From positions 1,364,001 to 1,428,000 of the forward strand of contig CM082589.2 in the NCBI GenBank assembly GCA_040954595.2: a stretch of DNA of 64,000 nucleotides. Direction: 5' to 3'. Positions within the stretch are counted from its first letter, which is position 1, and each line of letters opens with the position of its first letter. Below, in pieces: positions 33,898 through 56,121 of the stretch. The translations under genes were made by a program, and so were the position numbers. The stretch comes from Balanoglossus misakiensis (lineage: Eukaryota; Hemichordata). The notes below the pieces were generated by a model. That model had not been told where the DNA came from, did no database searches, and saw only the letters and a list, made by a program, of their open reading frames with translations.

Positions 33898-36214
33898 GAT
33901 ATTCTTGAAGTACAGTTCTTCCCGGACGCGTTTCGGGAGCTGACTCCGTCCCGTTATAATAAGAGTGTTGTTTATCCATGGGATTTGTAGATAGGTGATA
34001 TGACATTACTTATGTACACTGTATAGTGGGAAACCGTTCTTTACTGTGCAAATCGCGATAACCACCTGTTGATTTCGAGTCTGTCAAACCACCACCACCA
34101 CCACCACCACCTAATTTGTCAAACATGGATCGAGAAGAATACTCGCAATACTACATGTACCAGGGAGTGTATGCGTTGTGCTTTGTAAACCTGTTATTGG
34201 CGGATTTCTTAAGTTGAATAGGCCTAAGTCTTATGTCGCATTGATGACACGACGTCACAATCCACTGACAACAATGGATACAACACACTTGTCAAGGAAA
34301 TCGGTGCCCGTGGTGTCGACATTTAATGGAGTCACCAGTAAGGTTGAGGAAAGTGACGTCAAAATACCGTTGCTATGTTAGGAGACGATTCATCTACTTC
34401 GTTTACTCGTGTCGGGGGACCAATTCTGCCTTTTGTTTTGTGTAATATTCCAATTTGTAAGCATGAACATGACTGGGACGCTTTGATTGTACATATACTT
34501 TGAACATGTTGTAAAGGTGCCACATCGCGATAGACAATACGGCTGAAGTGGGTTTAGACCACACCTATCATCTTTTGTCTTGTTAGAATCAAATATGGTG
34601 CAAAGCGACCAACAATCATTTGGGCTACCTTCTTCATACTTTTGTTTGAAATACATGTATATATACAATTTTTAGTTGTCAACTAAATAATTTACATGCA
34701 CACACATGCAATGCATACATGTATGCACAGACTGTCACTTGTTTTAATAAACTATTCAGAATTGGCGACGTTCAAGTTTGTATTTTATTCCCAATTTTTC
34801 AAAATGTAAAGCATTGTGTGATTTAAATCGAGCACCCGTGGGTTTTTAGGCCCTTAGTCATGCAAGAAGCACGTGTCAATTTTACGATACCAGCCAGTTT
34901 AAGGAACTCAGCGAAAAAAAACAAATGATATCAAAGTCATTAGCAACATGACACTTAATGAATTTCGCCTGGTTGTCAATAGCGACTGACTATCGCATAC
35001 ACGATTCAATAATGCCAGGTCGGAATTATTGACCCGGTCTACTAGATTTGAGAGCAACATGCCTACATACTTAAATGTTACGAAGGACGAAGTGTTGTTA
35101 TGGTAACAGGAATTAACAAATGCGTGCGCAACACGTCAATCGGATATAAAGCCTTGGGTGGATAGAAAGGCGACAACTGTTTGTTAATTTGGAGCGTAGC
35201 AACTGATAAAAAAATAGTTACATGCAAATCAACTATAGTAATCGGATTTAAGCATTAAACGCTAAAAGAACTACTGCAGTAGTCTAAAAGATTATGAAAT
35301 CAGATTCAATCTGATTTTATTCAGGTGTGTAGAAATATACATGTACTTTGAGTTTGATGGTCATGTGGCGGCGCCCTTGTTTACCTCTGCTGGGGGTCAA
35401 CAGTTGTTGATAGGTAAACAACTTGGATACCTGTGCTGCCCGCGGTCAAGCCGCAGGTTATTAAATTTTCCGCGAAACTTTTGATACAATCGCTCCAAGA
35501 CTGAAACGAGATTTAGTGACAGATAAGATGTACTGCCACCAACAAGGGACTTAACGTGAGTGGACTTAAAACTTTGCGCTTAAATTGATAAGAAACCGAT
35601 CGAAGTATTGATTTGTTTATCAATGGAGGTACAATGTACATTGTAGGCTGCAAATATAAATGACCTTGAGTGACGTCAATGTGAGATAATAAGAATTCTG
35701 ATATAGAATCACATCGAATTTCGTCACTATCTAAGTGTGGAGCAGAGTCGAGACTAAGATTGAAAGTATTTAAATGCCGAACTTTCCGGGTCATTTGTTT
35801 TGCTCCGCATACAAAATGAAAACAAAGTTTATAAATGGACGATCGTGGGTCAGTTGACCAGTCAATTGCGTTGTCATATGCAAACCTGTCATTCGTGACC
35901 GACAGGCAGTGTTTCAAGCTCTGAATTTTACTGATAACTTGACATTTTAAGTGGTAGTACTTAATTGCAACTGCACATATCATGTATTTAATCCCATTAT
36001 CGCCCGAAGACGTGATTCTTATCAACATTGTCATTTCGTCACTTGACCTTAAATGACCTTACAACACTTCTATATACTACTTTTTATAACATAAACTATG
36101 GAAATATGATAACCACTGGTATGTCATTTTATTGAGTATACTGACACTAATAAACTTAATTTTTTTTGTCTTGCAGAATTTAACATCTAAGTCTGTGAGG
36201 TGTTAATTGGAATC
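33898..36214. other. Intergenic region before the LRR gene
   Basis: Contains an ACC repeat (8 units, 34088-34111) just before a 31-codon open frame at 34125 (MDREEYSQYYMYQG...), and a CRE-like TGACGTCA at 34354-34361. A 173-codon minus-strand open frame at 35513-36034 lacks any recognisable feature. The LRR gene's first coding exon is entered by an acceptor ending TTGCAG near 36177, so a non-coding first exon lies upstream. Confidence 0.45.
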
Positions 36215-39173
36215 ATGAATGTCAACACGTATCTGACACCAGGGTTGGTAGAGAGCCACACCCATCTTATAAGACTTGTCCCACTGTCTTGGAATGTCCT
36301 GACAAGACCACCTCACTATTTCTTGGATCTGAAGATGTGTCAAATCACCACTCTTGCTTACAATTTCCAGTTTGGAGATGACTAGTAAGTTTTGTTTTGT
36401 GTTTGAATTCAATTTCCAGTGAGAATAATCTTGTCTGCATGTATTACATTGTTTGGTATATTTCATGGCTGATACATTCACTGGAGTCTAGTAACTGTGC
36501 TATGTTGAATTACTTAAAAATAAACATTATTTTCCTTTGCAGTGTACAAAGTCCAAGATCTCTGAACATCATCAAGGAACCGTCCAGATGTTTGAAACTA
36601 GATTTATCACTCAATGATTTACACGTCTTGAAACATGAAGGATTATATCCCTTCAAAGAATGTAGGCATTTAGATATCTCTCTCAACAGAATTGAGAGGT
36701 ATGCATGTTCCATTTTTTCTTCTTATAAAACATTTTTGTTTGTAGCCAAAATCAGTGTTGTTATTATACAAACTAATTCATGTATTTTTTCCCCCATTTA
36801 ACAGGTTTACTGGAATTGAAATTATGCCATACCTGGTGTACTTGAATCTATCCCATAATTTTATCAGACGATTAGATGGTTTAGATAAATGTAAATTTCT
36901 TGAAGAATTGGTAAGTTGTTAAACTCAAATCTTCTTATAAAGCCAAAATGCAAAATCAGCCATATGTATTAATTTATTATTTTTCAAAGTTTATGCTCCA
37001 CATGCATATCTATTAAGTGTATAATCTGTTATTGATTTGGTAGAATCTTGGTATGAATGAACTGACCGGGATCTCGACAATGCCACCTTTGAGAAGTCTA
37101 ACAACGCTGTTTCTAAATAACAACAAAGTAAGTACTTCATCATCTACTGTGATTTATTTACAGCTGATATTGAGTAACAGACAATGATCTTGAGTTCAGT
37201 CATCAACTTTTTGTTTTGATTTATAATTTACTTTCAGATCGTGTCTTTGGATGGGATTCAGGCACTGCCTAAGTTACAGGAACTCTACGTTCAGAAAAAC
37301 AGACTTGTAAGTCAGTAGTATATTATTTCAGAATTATAGTGTGATAACAAGTGACATTTTAGTTGAATTATATAAGATGAAAAGTAATTTTTCTGTCCAG
37401 TAAGTGTGCCAAGCAGCACGCAGGGTAGCGCCCTCTACAGGCCAATTACTTCAACTTGGTGTCCAATTTTCTTTTCACAGAAAGATATCAAAGCAGTCGC
37501 CAGTTCTTTCAATCTGATTATATTGGATGCATCTGAAAATCAAATCTCAGACACACATCATACATTTGCAATTCTCAGAGGTTTGAGAAGACTGACAGAA
37601 TTACATCTTTATGTAAGTCTTTTTTACATTTTTAGTCTCTCTTTGAATGTATTTACTACAAGCTGATATATGATGTAAGACAAGTTTCAATATTTTTCTT
37701 TACGTTAGCATGGAAACTAACAGTTATAAGTGGTTGTCATGGTTATATTTTACAGGGAAATCCGATAGAGAGAGCAAACCATTACAAAGAATCGATCATC
37801 CATTCAACCACAGTTCATGTTTTAGATGGACTAACTCTGAAAAGTCCGTATAAACCGATTCCTGTAAGTACTCTGTTGGGCAAAGTACATCGGTGGTCGG
37901 CCATATTGGCCAATTCCAACACTTATTTTCACTGACTGCAAGTTTTCCATGTTTTCTGCTAGGAAATGAAAATTTTTTTTTTTATTAATAACTGACTTGG
38001 GGTATGTCTTACCGTGGGTTACCATGGAAATTTGCAAACTTTACTTTTGAAGGAAATTGGGATTGAAGATCTTGGTAAAGTTGATGGTTTGAAAGCAGCA
38101 GCTAAGAGAGCTTATCAAGACCAACTCCATAAACATCGACGAGAAGCAGAAGAAAATGTCAAGTTTCTTCAGAGAAGAATCATGTATGTATTTGTTAAGA
38201 TCTTTTCATGAAACAATTTCAATTTCTGTAACCTTTTTTTCAATTCTTGTCACCAGAAAACTACTGTTAGTGAGGACAGTTTTAAGCACAAATTCAGCTT
38301 GGTTGTCTTTCTATATTTCATTGTAAAATTGAAATGTTCTTTTTATCGACCTAACAGCTCCATCAAGGCAGAGCATACGGATTACGAGAAAAGATTACAG
38401 AGAGATTTGAATGCCTGTGTTAGGTATTTGGATCATGTCTCTTCCGATGACAGCTTTAAAGTTGATGAAAAGTTCATCAAAGACAGTACTACAAACCCAT
38501 ACATACCAAAACCATGGTCCAAGGTAATTTGTAAAATCTTAAATCCAGTCACCTCATTACAATTTTTTGTGTGACTTGCATGGTGGAAATGCAGTAATAT
38601 AACATGATCATGACTTGAGCAATGGATCTTACAGACTAATTTTGATACCGAGTTTTAAATTTAAAAATAATCCCATTATATTTTAGGAACCTCGTCATTG
38701 GCCGAGAGAGTCTGAATTTCTAAACAACCGTCAGCCACGACGATATGGCAGAGAGGTTTCCTTGGATACACCATTGGACACAGAGAGACAACATCTGCCA
38801 TTACCTGATGAGTATCAACCGTCCCATCTTGATGTCAGTAATGGCAGGGAAAACTTCAGAGGTCTGAAACGCACTGACGATGTGAGTGAATTTTGTCAAG
38901 ACATATCAATAATATGGCTATTGGAGGATGATGGAATGTTTTCTTAGAATAAGTACTCTTGGATTGCTGGACAGTGAAGTAATGATATGAACCTCTGCAG
39001 ATAACAAACTATGGCTGTGTGTATACTGGAACTGGTATATTCGTCTCAATGTATAGTAACTGTAGACTGTTGTGTGTGTGTTTTCTCCACAGGTCTTACA
39101 TGCAGCTGCTGGAGTATTGGAGAAGGAAAAGTACAGTGGAACACTCAACAATGGACAAATAGGTGATATCTAA
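36215..39173 (+). CDS. SDS22-type leucine-rich-repeat protein
   Basis: Eleven exons (36215-36384, 36543-36698, 36805-36910, 37044-37127, 37238-37306, 37481-37612, 37756-37863, 38053-38183, 38358-38523, 38687-38881, 39093-39173) join in phase to 465 residues. After about 65 unique residues come some seven 22-residue repeats of the SDS22 kind (LKLDLSLNDL, LVYLNLSHNFIRRLDGL, LEELNLGMNELTGI, LTTLFLNNNKIVSLDGI, LQELYVQKNRLKDI) and a cap (LTELHLYGNPIERANHYK). A charged helical segment follows (about 290-350), then a polar tail. Repeats of this class are common in ciliary and phosphatase-regulatory proteins, so an axonemal role is possible, but I cannot name the ortholog. The exons of 69, 84 and 132 nt hold single or paired repeats. 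Confidence 0.88.
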
Positions 39174-39550
39174 CAAATGTAGCCATCACCCCTCCAACAT
39201 TTGGTATAGTCCACATGTTGTACAACAGTGGGTTATGGCTAAGTGTACCCATCACCCCTGTAACTAAAATTACCAGTACTACTGTATAATTCAATTTTTA
39301 TGTTTATGTACATATGTAAATATTGTAAAAAAAGATCAGAGATGTGTGTGTTTGATGTTTGATAAACTTTATTCATCCTGAGAGTGATTGGCAGTTACAA
39401 ACAAAATCTTTAGTGTAAAATTTTATTGAAATTATCCAAGTACTGTGATATGAAATATGGTACATCTTAATTTTCTCATAAAAATGTTTGAAATTGGTAA
39501 TAGTTACTGTTTTAAGACTCTCAATATCACACTTCACTTATGAGAAGTTC
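39174..39550. other. Overlapping or abutting 3' ends of LRR gene and GCKR
   Basis: Only 377 bases separate the two stop codons. No AATAAA is visible for the plus-strand LRR gene. On the minus strand, TTTATT at 39422-39427 gives an AATAAA for GCKR. The two 3' UTRs may overlap as natural antisense. Confidence 0.55.
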
Positions 39551-42500
39551 TTACGTCTTGTTGCTGTGGTTACCATCTAGTTTGGTGGTCTCTAACACCT
39601 TGGAAACAACCTTTGCCCTGTCAAGTAACTGCTTGGCCTCGTGTACAGAACACATCTTGATGGCTAATATCAAAGCTGTAGGAACAACCTGTGGATGAAG
39701 AAATTGGAAACTGTCACTGTTTGGGAAAAGTCAGAATTGTTTGCAGAGAAATTATAGTGGAGACTTAGTTTCATTTCTGTATCAAACTGGAATAATGATA
39801 CAACACTATACAGATATCACTGTGCTCAAACTCATTGATCTAATATCAAAGAACAAATTCAGCTACTACCGGTAGTATCTATGTAGGATTTCCTAATATC
39901 ACAGATATTTCTCTGACCTTGTTCATGTCTGTAGCTTTGTCAATATGTTCAGATACGGCAGCCGCGTCCTGCTCTGCAGTGACATCATCAGATGAATAGA
40001 TACTCTTCAACAAGGCAAGTCTGGCTTCTTCAGAAGTACATCCACCAAATTTCTACAAACCAATCAGAGCTAGATCAGAACTAACCAGGGAATTCACAGT
40101 CAAATGATCCATACAAGTTTGGTGGTATGTGAATTGATATTCTGAGAAGCTTAATATATGTATTAATCCTTACCTGTATGATGCCAATAGCTCTGTGATA
40201 TAGCTTGTTATTACTGACTTTGACATCAATCATCAGATTCTTGTAAACTTTGCCGTTGAGAATGTGGCTGCCTGTACTGATTGAATTCAAGATCCATTTC
40301 AACGAAATCTCTATCAGGAAAGTCTCCAGGTGCTTAAACTTCTTGTCTTCTGAAAGCTGATTGGCTGATTGCACATGAAACATTGTAGCAACTTCATCCT
40401 GAATCTGTTGCCATGGTAAATTCACTGAGAGTACTGATTTGAAGAGTGACAAAAATGGTCTGTCCTGCATAGAAATGACAAAAATGTGCATGTTAAGATT
40501 TCTGTTTCCACAGCATGTATGTTTTTGATCTTGTGTCAGTCTGAAGTTCATAATGACCAAAATGTGAAAAAGCTTGGACAAAATCTCACCTGCAGTGACT
40601 GGTTTCCATGTTGGGATTCTGTGAAATGTATGATTCCAAATTGAGATGTGTGTTTCAGTACTGTTTCTGACATTGCACTTAACTGGTCCTTGTGACTGGC
40701 AAGATCTGAGGATGAACAGAAATACTAAGTTACAGAGATGTTTCATGATGAAAAGCCTTATAACTATATTTGATATTTCACTGATGATAACAACTCAGTT
40801 TCCATCCTGCACATGGCAAATGACCAAAACAATTCTATGTCATTGGCTGATCTCACCTTGATCTCTGAGTAGAAATATTACTGTGTCGTGTTTATCCAGT
40901 TTCCCAATCATATCTTTTTGAAAATGTTCAGCTGAGAGATTGAAAGGCTCGCCCTGGAATGATAGCAAATTTACATTATTGGATCCAGAATACTGACACA
41001 AATTTTGACTAGTGTTTGTACACTCTCTCCAAATGTTATATGTCCCCTTTTCAACAAATTCTGAGTTTATTTGATGAGCAGTGGAGTTAAGACTGTGTGC
41101 CCAACTCACCAAAGCAAGCATACTGGCACCTTCTCTATTACCGTAGACTTCATATCCTCCAACAACAAACCCTCTGATATCGTCCAAAGCTACAAGAAAA
41201 AAATACAATCAATATGTCTGATTTCATAACACTGATGGGCATAAGTACAATTTCAATGTTTTTAATATTGTAAGTTCAGACATCTAGTATCTGGAATCAT
41301 TATCTTAAACAAAGGTATACTTGCTTGCTCCATAGGTAGGTGGACATTCTGAAGCATCAATAATACCCATAATTCCAAGTGAATCTACTCCGATGTAGTA
41401 TATGTGACCATTGTTGTTTAAACTGTTGAAAGATACAGAATGTAAATTGTATGGGTATCCATCCAGTGGCTTGTATTTTTCTTGCTAAATATTGTCTTAA
41501 AAACCAACATATCATCCTTTAACACAAGTTCCTGAGCTATCAGTCAAGATATTTTTGCAGTCAGACAGAGATCAAGAAAAATCTTATTCGACACTGACCT
41601 GTTCGCTGCCCATTGAACAAGTTGAGCAATCTGATCCGCATAGGTATAAGTTGTCTTGTAAATCAGTTGGTAGGAAGACAATAAACATTTCACAGGATCT
41701 CTGACGTGTTCATTGGTGTCTGTACTGAGATGTGCCAATGTGAAGATGGTTTCGAGAAGAATCTTCGTGGCGCTGCCACTTTTCATGCGCGAAGAACCAG
41801 TGATGGCTTCTGGCTGTGTGTGGAATGGAGAGCAAAGGTAAATACAGAACTATTGCAAAGTAATAAACATCTGACGATTATGGAATCTGAGACAGACAGA
41901 GAGAGAGAATTGAGTACTTACACCAACAATGGGGTTCAAGATAGACGCATTATTGCACTTGCTGAAATCTTCTAATCTATTAGCCACTGTAAAAAAGACA
42001 GAAAATGGTTTAGACATGATATAAATGAAAGTGTTTTTAATCAAAGCAATAAATCGATGGTCATAAACAGAAGTTGTTATTTTACCTTGTAGGAATGTTT
42101 TTGGCCATTTTTCTATGGGAATGTTCCTGGCAAGATCAACTGGATTGAACCCTAGCAGTACTGGAATGAATTTATCTGGGTGATCCATGCAATATTCCAA
42201 CTGTCCTGCTACAAACGGTGCCTGGAAAAATAAGATCAAGATTTTGGTGATACCTGCCTCAATGAAACAGATGGTGCTGCAAATCTGTGAACAGTACGTT
42301 TCATGTTATAACACGACACGATGCTGTGTCTGCACAAAGATTAACCACATCAGTCAGGTTTAATTCTTTGACTTACAGAAAGTCCACATGTTATCCCGAC
42401 TACCAACACCTTCTGTTTGCCTTCAGATACCTGTAAGGTCAAACATATAAAGTATTTGATATGATGTACCAATATATAACTTTTCAAGTACAAGTAATTC

Positions 42501-43471
42501 TCAATCATTCAAATGTAACATACCAAGATGACAATTTGACAAATACACATGACCAATATACATATAATTTTGCTGACTGCATATTTTCATTCTTACCTCC
42601 TGCAAAGCTTTGATTCCGGCATATGGATCATCTTCTGGAGCTTCCTGAGAGGTCAGTAAAGCTTTATCACCCCCAGCAATAACATAGTGATAACACCCTG
42701 CTAAGCCCTGATTGGCTAAGAGTTTGTTGAATGACCTCTGATTGATACACAAAGAGAAGTGATGTCATCAATAGAGAAGTTGGATATCAATTAAGGAAGT
42801 GAACATCTTCGCTAATTGCCATTCAAAAAACCCTAAGACTAAGAGTGCTTAATCTATATTTTGGTGATTTCTAATTAAAAGAAAAGCTACTCCACTTACA
42901 CAAATGACAAAAGCCAGTCTGCCAGAAGTTCCACATCCACTTAGAACTATTGCATTGTGGGATGGATCCTGCAGACAAAGAAGGGCAGAGTTACAAGTCT
43001 AAAACTGTGGTAACTTTATAGGTTGAGTCTTGAGCAGCGAGTATCACCTTACCTTCAAGATGTCAGTCGTAACTTGAGCCAGCTGTGTGATCGTGTCAAT
43101 TGTCTTCTCATTGTAAATATTCTGAAAGAGAATTGGATAAACATGTCAAAATTCAAACGGTATATACATACATAATTTCCTTTGTGAATGAGGATTTCTC
43201 TTGTTTTCTTATCGTATGACAGGAACATGAAGATTTCTTACTGGATAATCTGTCCAACCATTGAAAATCTCTGCATCACATTCTTCTAGCTTATTCACAA
43301 TATCTGAAATAAAATATAATGTGTAGACAGATTATATAAGTTCCATATATTATTTTTCCAAAATTGTCCTGTAGGATATTAGTTATTGCAATGAAAACTC
43401 ATTTTACCTTTTGGAGAACAAACATCAATATTTTCTGTGATGTCATTGGTCAGTTCAGTCACTGGTTTCAT
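39551..43471 (-). CDS. GCKR: Glucokinase regulatory protein
   Basis: A multi-exon minus-strand gene starting [11 protein letters not shown] (ATG at 43471-43469; first exon 43408-43471) and ending at TAA 39553-39551. The successive exons follow the GCKR order: [41 protein letters not shown] and [12 protein letters not shown] (first SIS domain), then [18 protein letters not shown], the second SIS domain with [12 protein letters not shown], the helical [19 protein letters not shown] and ISNSKL-like [15 protein letters not shown], and a C-terminal lid. The vertebrate protein inhibits glucokinase in the nucleus under control of fructose 6- and 1-phosphates. The phosphate-binding GCGTSGR and SSRMKSG loops are present. 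The family is related to bacterial MurNAc-6-phosphate etherases, but the GCKR-specific C-terminal region makes this assignment firm. Confidence 0.93.
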
Positions 43472-45432
43472 GCCTTGTGATCACAGCGACCTGAAAGGTA
43501 AAAAATGGGAAAAAGATAGTTGGAAGATTTCGGATACCATGAGAAAATGTTCAGTCAGAGATAATGTTTGATATGGACTGATTATAAAGAGGAACCACTT
43601 CTTAACATTAATGAACATCACAAAATGGTCTACCTATTTGTGTGCAAGTACTTCCACATTCAATTATACAAGAGATATGCAAGCTGGTTTCCTGATGTTC
43701 TGCAGGTCTGTACCTCACTTATAAGACATGTCACATCACCTTATTTAACTTAAACTATCTGGGCTTATCTGCTATATTATAATGTACCAGCGATATCGCT
43801 TTTGTTCCTTGATGCAGTCAGTCACTCAACAGTGCTTGAAGTCCATTCACCACAGCACAACCCAAACCCACCTCCCACTGTACTAACACTTCCCACAAAT
43901 CAAAGGTGACAATGTTAAATATCAATCTAAGATTCTCTTGTAATTCTCTCACATTTTCTGTCACAAATCCCCGCTGTTTTCACATCACTGACTTTTCACA
44001 CCTTACCTGTGTCTATTCCCTTTCGAATTCCCTGTACAAGTCTGAGGTGCTACCCACTATGCACTACCTGTCTAGTTGGTATCAACAAGGTCAAACAACA
44101 ATCCAAAGTACAGAAGGCAGGCCTTCCTGTACTGAGTCCTGAGTTGTGACCTTTGCACCTATAGAAACATTGTGCCTCCTTTGCATGAACCATCACGATT
44201 TTGAAACGACCTACTTCAACACAATACATGAGCTGGTGGTTGGGTTTGTTAACAATCTGATTAAAATCAGATGTAGACAGTAGAGTTGGCTCGATCTTAA
44301 CATTTTCTGGCTCTCTGCTGTTCATGTTATCAGATGTCCGCCTCTCATCTTTCAAGAACACAGTGGACATCGGAGAACAGAACTGCAAAGAACTTGACAT
44401 CAGATTTTAATCAGATTGTTAACTTATACAGTACCAGGAAAAGTCAGGTTTTATTGCAATTTTTGCAAACAAACAAGGTACAATGCATGAGTTCTGAACA
44501 ACCACTTTTCCACCTACTGACCATGACTTTTTGATCATATAAGCTGGCCCTTTCAATTAAATTTCTCTATGGCAACAGTGTAACTAGTATTATAGCTCCT
44601 GTTATATGGTTTTTGATCTATGATGAATGAATTTTTGATTTCATTTTTCTGGCAATTTCACTTTTTACTCCAAAACAAAGAACTCTCAACTTTGTAATTT
44701 GCATTTCTGGCGGAGCAGCGCCACCAACAGGCGAAACTTGGTGCACCGAATGACAGTGTCACTCAACTGCTCGCTGCGACCAGAACAGCAGGCATGCGTT
44801 TTCTATGTTCCGTGACCGACATTACCCTTATTTTACGTACATAGATTCCTAATGTAACTGCTTGACTCCATCGATGAACTTATGTCTTTTCCAGTTGGTT
44901 CCCGGCTCCTCCCAGATTCCCCGGACACAACTGAAGAACTTAGACTTCAGAAATTTCTGTATATTACAACCAACATTATTGGTCATACTTTAACATGGCC
45001 GTGTCACCAGGATCTTAAAAGTAGCCAATCACTACTGTGGTATTATAGAAATAAATAGCTCCTCTCCGCCCTGAGCCCACTCACAATGCGCATGTAGAAA
45101 AAGTCTGGATTTATTCAAAATCCTCAATTTGAAGCCAATTATATTCTTTGAATCCAATCGCTATCTCATATATTAAATAAAATGGTCTCATATATTGCAT
45201 TTTGCGAACATCCGCTGGTTAAAAATGGCTGCCACCTGAGAACTATGTTTTACTGTGCTTAGGTGTTTACTGTGTGGTGCGGTCTAGTGAAATCTCGGAG
45301 GCAAAATATCATTGATTAGCACTTCCTGGTGTATTTATACTGTATTTTATTTGTCTGGACGCGTTCTACAGCTTGCTCTACTGGTGTGATTGTGGTACCG
45401 TTTACTTTTGGATATATGTGACACTCGACAAG
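43472..45432. other. Divergent intergenic region between GCKR and the Src-family kinase
   Basis: No coding exon seen on either strand. A fold-back element lies at 44248-44423. GC content rises around 44700-44950, likely promoter-associated DNA for the kinase gene, whose 5' UTR should lie just before 45433. Confidence 0.5.
44248..44423. repeat. Fold-back element with 27-bp inverted ends
   Basis: The word beginning GTTAACAATCTGATTAAAAT at 44248-44274 recurs inverted at 44397-44423 with 26 of 27 positions matching. The roughly 120 bp between show weak inverted similarity. This is the shape of a small MITE-like or fold-back repeat, though I see no clear target-site duplication. Confidence 0.7.
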
Positions 45433-53839
<8,407 letters not shown>

Positions 53840-54633
53840 TCCTCCCCGTAATGATAATGGTATAGGCTTAGATGTTTTGTCTGTGGCTTCTGTTGGACTG
53901 GTCCATTGGTGTCTTCAGGTTGTGTCTCGTTTGTGTTGCTGTCAAACAAAGTGTATTCTTCCGTGCCATTGATTTCAAATTGTAGAAGTCTAAGAGCAAT
54001 TTCAAACCATAGTAAATGTGTAGAGAAACTTCAAGCAATTTTTGACCATGTGATATACACAGTTGACATCACAGGCACACAATGGGTAATATTTTATGTA
54101 AAGGATAATATCAACTAGAAGAAGACCACACGAGTCTTAATGTCTCAGAAAATTGCTTTCAAAGTTTTAATATCATGTCTCATCTGTGATTATATTTATA
54201 AGTTTAGTTCGACCAGAATATTTTAACAAGATTGCTTTTTAAAAATGGAATTTCTTTCATCAATTTTGTTTTTTTTTTCTCATGATTTTACTTGATTAAT
54301 TTCTGGATATTTGCAGTTCTTGTTTTTGCCAAGGTGACTTAATGCATATGAAGCAGTTTCAGAATTGTTAGCTGGACATATTAGTGGAGGAGTGTTTCAA
54401 CATTTTTATGGGAGGGGGGGGGGGGAATCGGCATTCAATTTGGTGGAATGGAGAAGCAATGAAAAGTGCCTTGCTCAGGGGCACAACATTGCGGCCATGT
54501 CTACCTCTTGGTCGTGCTATCTTGCAATGGGAGTTTTCTTGCTCCTGAACCACCAGTTTTGATAACTACAGTTTTAATATCCTCGATATGATATGCTACA
54601 AAACTGAGTTTGCTTCATGTCACAATGTTTTAT

Positions 54634-54639
54634 AATAAA
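54634..54639 (+). terminator. Poly(A) signal AATAAA, Src-family kinase
   Basis: First canonical hexamer after the stop codon, about 800 bases downstream, with later alternatives. Confidence 0.5.
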
Positions 54640-55927
54640 TATGAATAGCTCACATCACATTACTGGTGACGGCCTCCCAGTAAGAGCATTTAGTTCAGTG
54701 ATCATCTTTTTTCGATAAAATCTTTTTGTGTTTCCCCTATTGTGAAGTTACCTTTTTGCAGACGGGTACTATTTACAGTGGAAAAAAGTTGCGTGATTTC
54801 CTGCTGCGTTTTGAGGCAGCTTTTCGAAGTTCCTGAGGAAATCTGTTTTGAAGTGTAGTTTTAAATAATCATGTTACAGTAAAATTTTAAATTTATGCAT
54901 TTATTGTAATACCAAGAAAAACAGTGTAATGTATGTGTAAAAAGAAATTGTGGTCATCATATTAGTGTTAAATTTTAGCTTGTAGTTGCCACAAACATAG
55001 ACTGCTATCTGTGGTTTACAACGCAATTTTTACTCTACAATGTCATTGACATACAGCAGACGCTGTTTTTATGGCAAAATACGAGGCCAAGATATCATCT
55101 TTTAAAACAATAATCAAGATTTTAGCAAGTTTTAGAAATATTATATTGACACCTTTTAAGTTTTCAAACCATGCTATCCTTTCTCCTCAAAGACATTGAC
55201 CCTTTTTTCTAGGAAATTGATTTTTTGTGTATTTTTATCAAAACGAATATTATTTTGTAATAAACAATCCTGTTATCATATTTAGGATAGTCCTAATAAA
55301 TTTACATGTTTTGTAATGCTGGGATTTGAAATTACAATGTCTTTTTTCTCTTTCAGATTTCAGCTATTTCCTCTTAAATGTAAATATATAAGTGGTGGAC
55401 ATGAGGTAGTTACCCTCATAGTATTTGCCTTGGAGACATTCCCCTCCCAACTCCTAGTGTTATGGATAGGATTAGGATTAGGGTAAGTGTCTGATGGGTG
55501 AAAGCTGAGAGGGTAACTGTCCTAGAACTAGAATATGATATTACTGTAGAGACGTGTTTAAGGTATCATGATAAAAATATTCAGTTGCAAACAAGGTACG
55601 TGCTCACAACTTTTGGTACAATCAGTCAATTTTTATATATTGAGCATTGTCTTTGAATTTGTGGAATTTTTACATTCCAGTTGGTACAGTACAGTGTATG
55701 TTGTGTGAAAATAGCCTCTTATCCTATCCCAGCTCTGTAAGGTAATACACAGAAATAAATTAATGAAAGATATCTTTATATCTTCCTTCTGGAGTTGTTT
55801 TTTTCACTGTTGTGGCATGTACAGCTGTACCGATGGCTTCAGAAATTGAAACCAAGCAAACAGTATTGACCTGTCCCCTCTCCCATTCTCGCCACTGGGT
55901 GCGCTGTACGCTATAAGAGAAAAGCAT

Positions 55928-56008
55928 ATGGCGGAAAACGGACACACAGACGGACTGGCAGAACTGCGACCAGAACTGGCGTTTCATCACAAGCATGCAA
56001 GAACAAAC
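55928..56008 (+). other. Orphan candidate first coding exon
   Basis: ATG in good context (-3 A) opens 27 codons (begins MAENGHTDGLAELRPELAF) ending at AAC|GTAAGT in phase 0. The DNA around it is GC-richer, as in a promoter. Joining to the nearest good acceptor (TCCTTGCAG at 56285) gives a stop after three codons. No convincing second exon lies before WASHC5, so any gene would span or sit antisense to it, or be very short. Confidence 0.4.
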
Positions 56009-56121
56009 GTAAGTTTATCTCTCTTAAAGCGAAATAAGTTTTTACTGTGAAACCATTTTTCATGAACTGCTGTTCAACACGTTTAAATGTGATTTTGTTG
56101 CACACAAATGACAAAAATTCA

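Noticed and set aside
35513-36034. 173-codon minus-strand open frame
   Set aside because: No domain, no biased composition typical of protein, no splice or promoter context; long for chance but not enough to call a gene.
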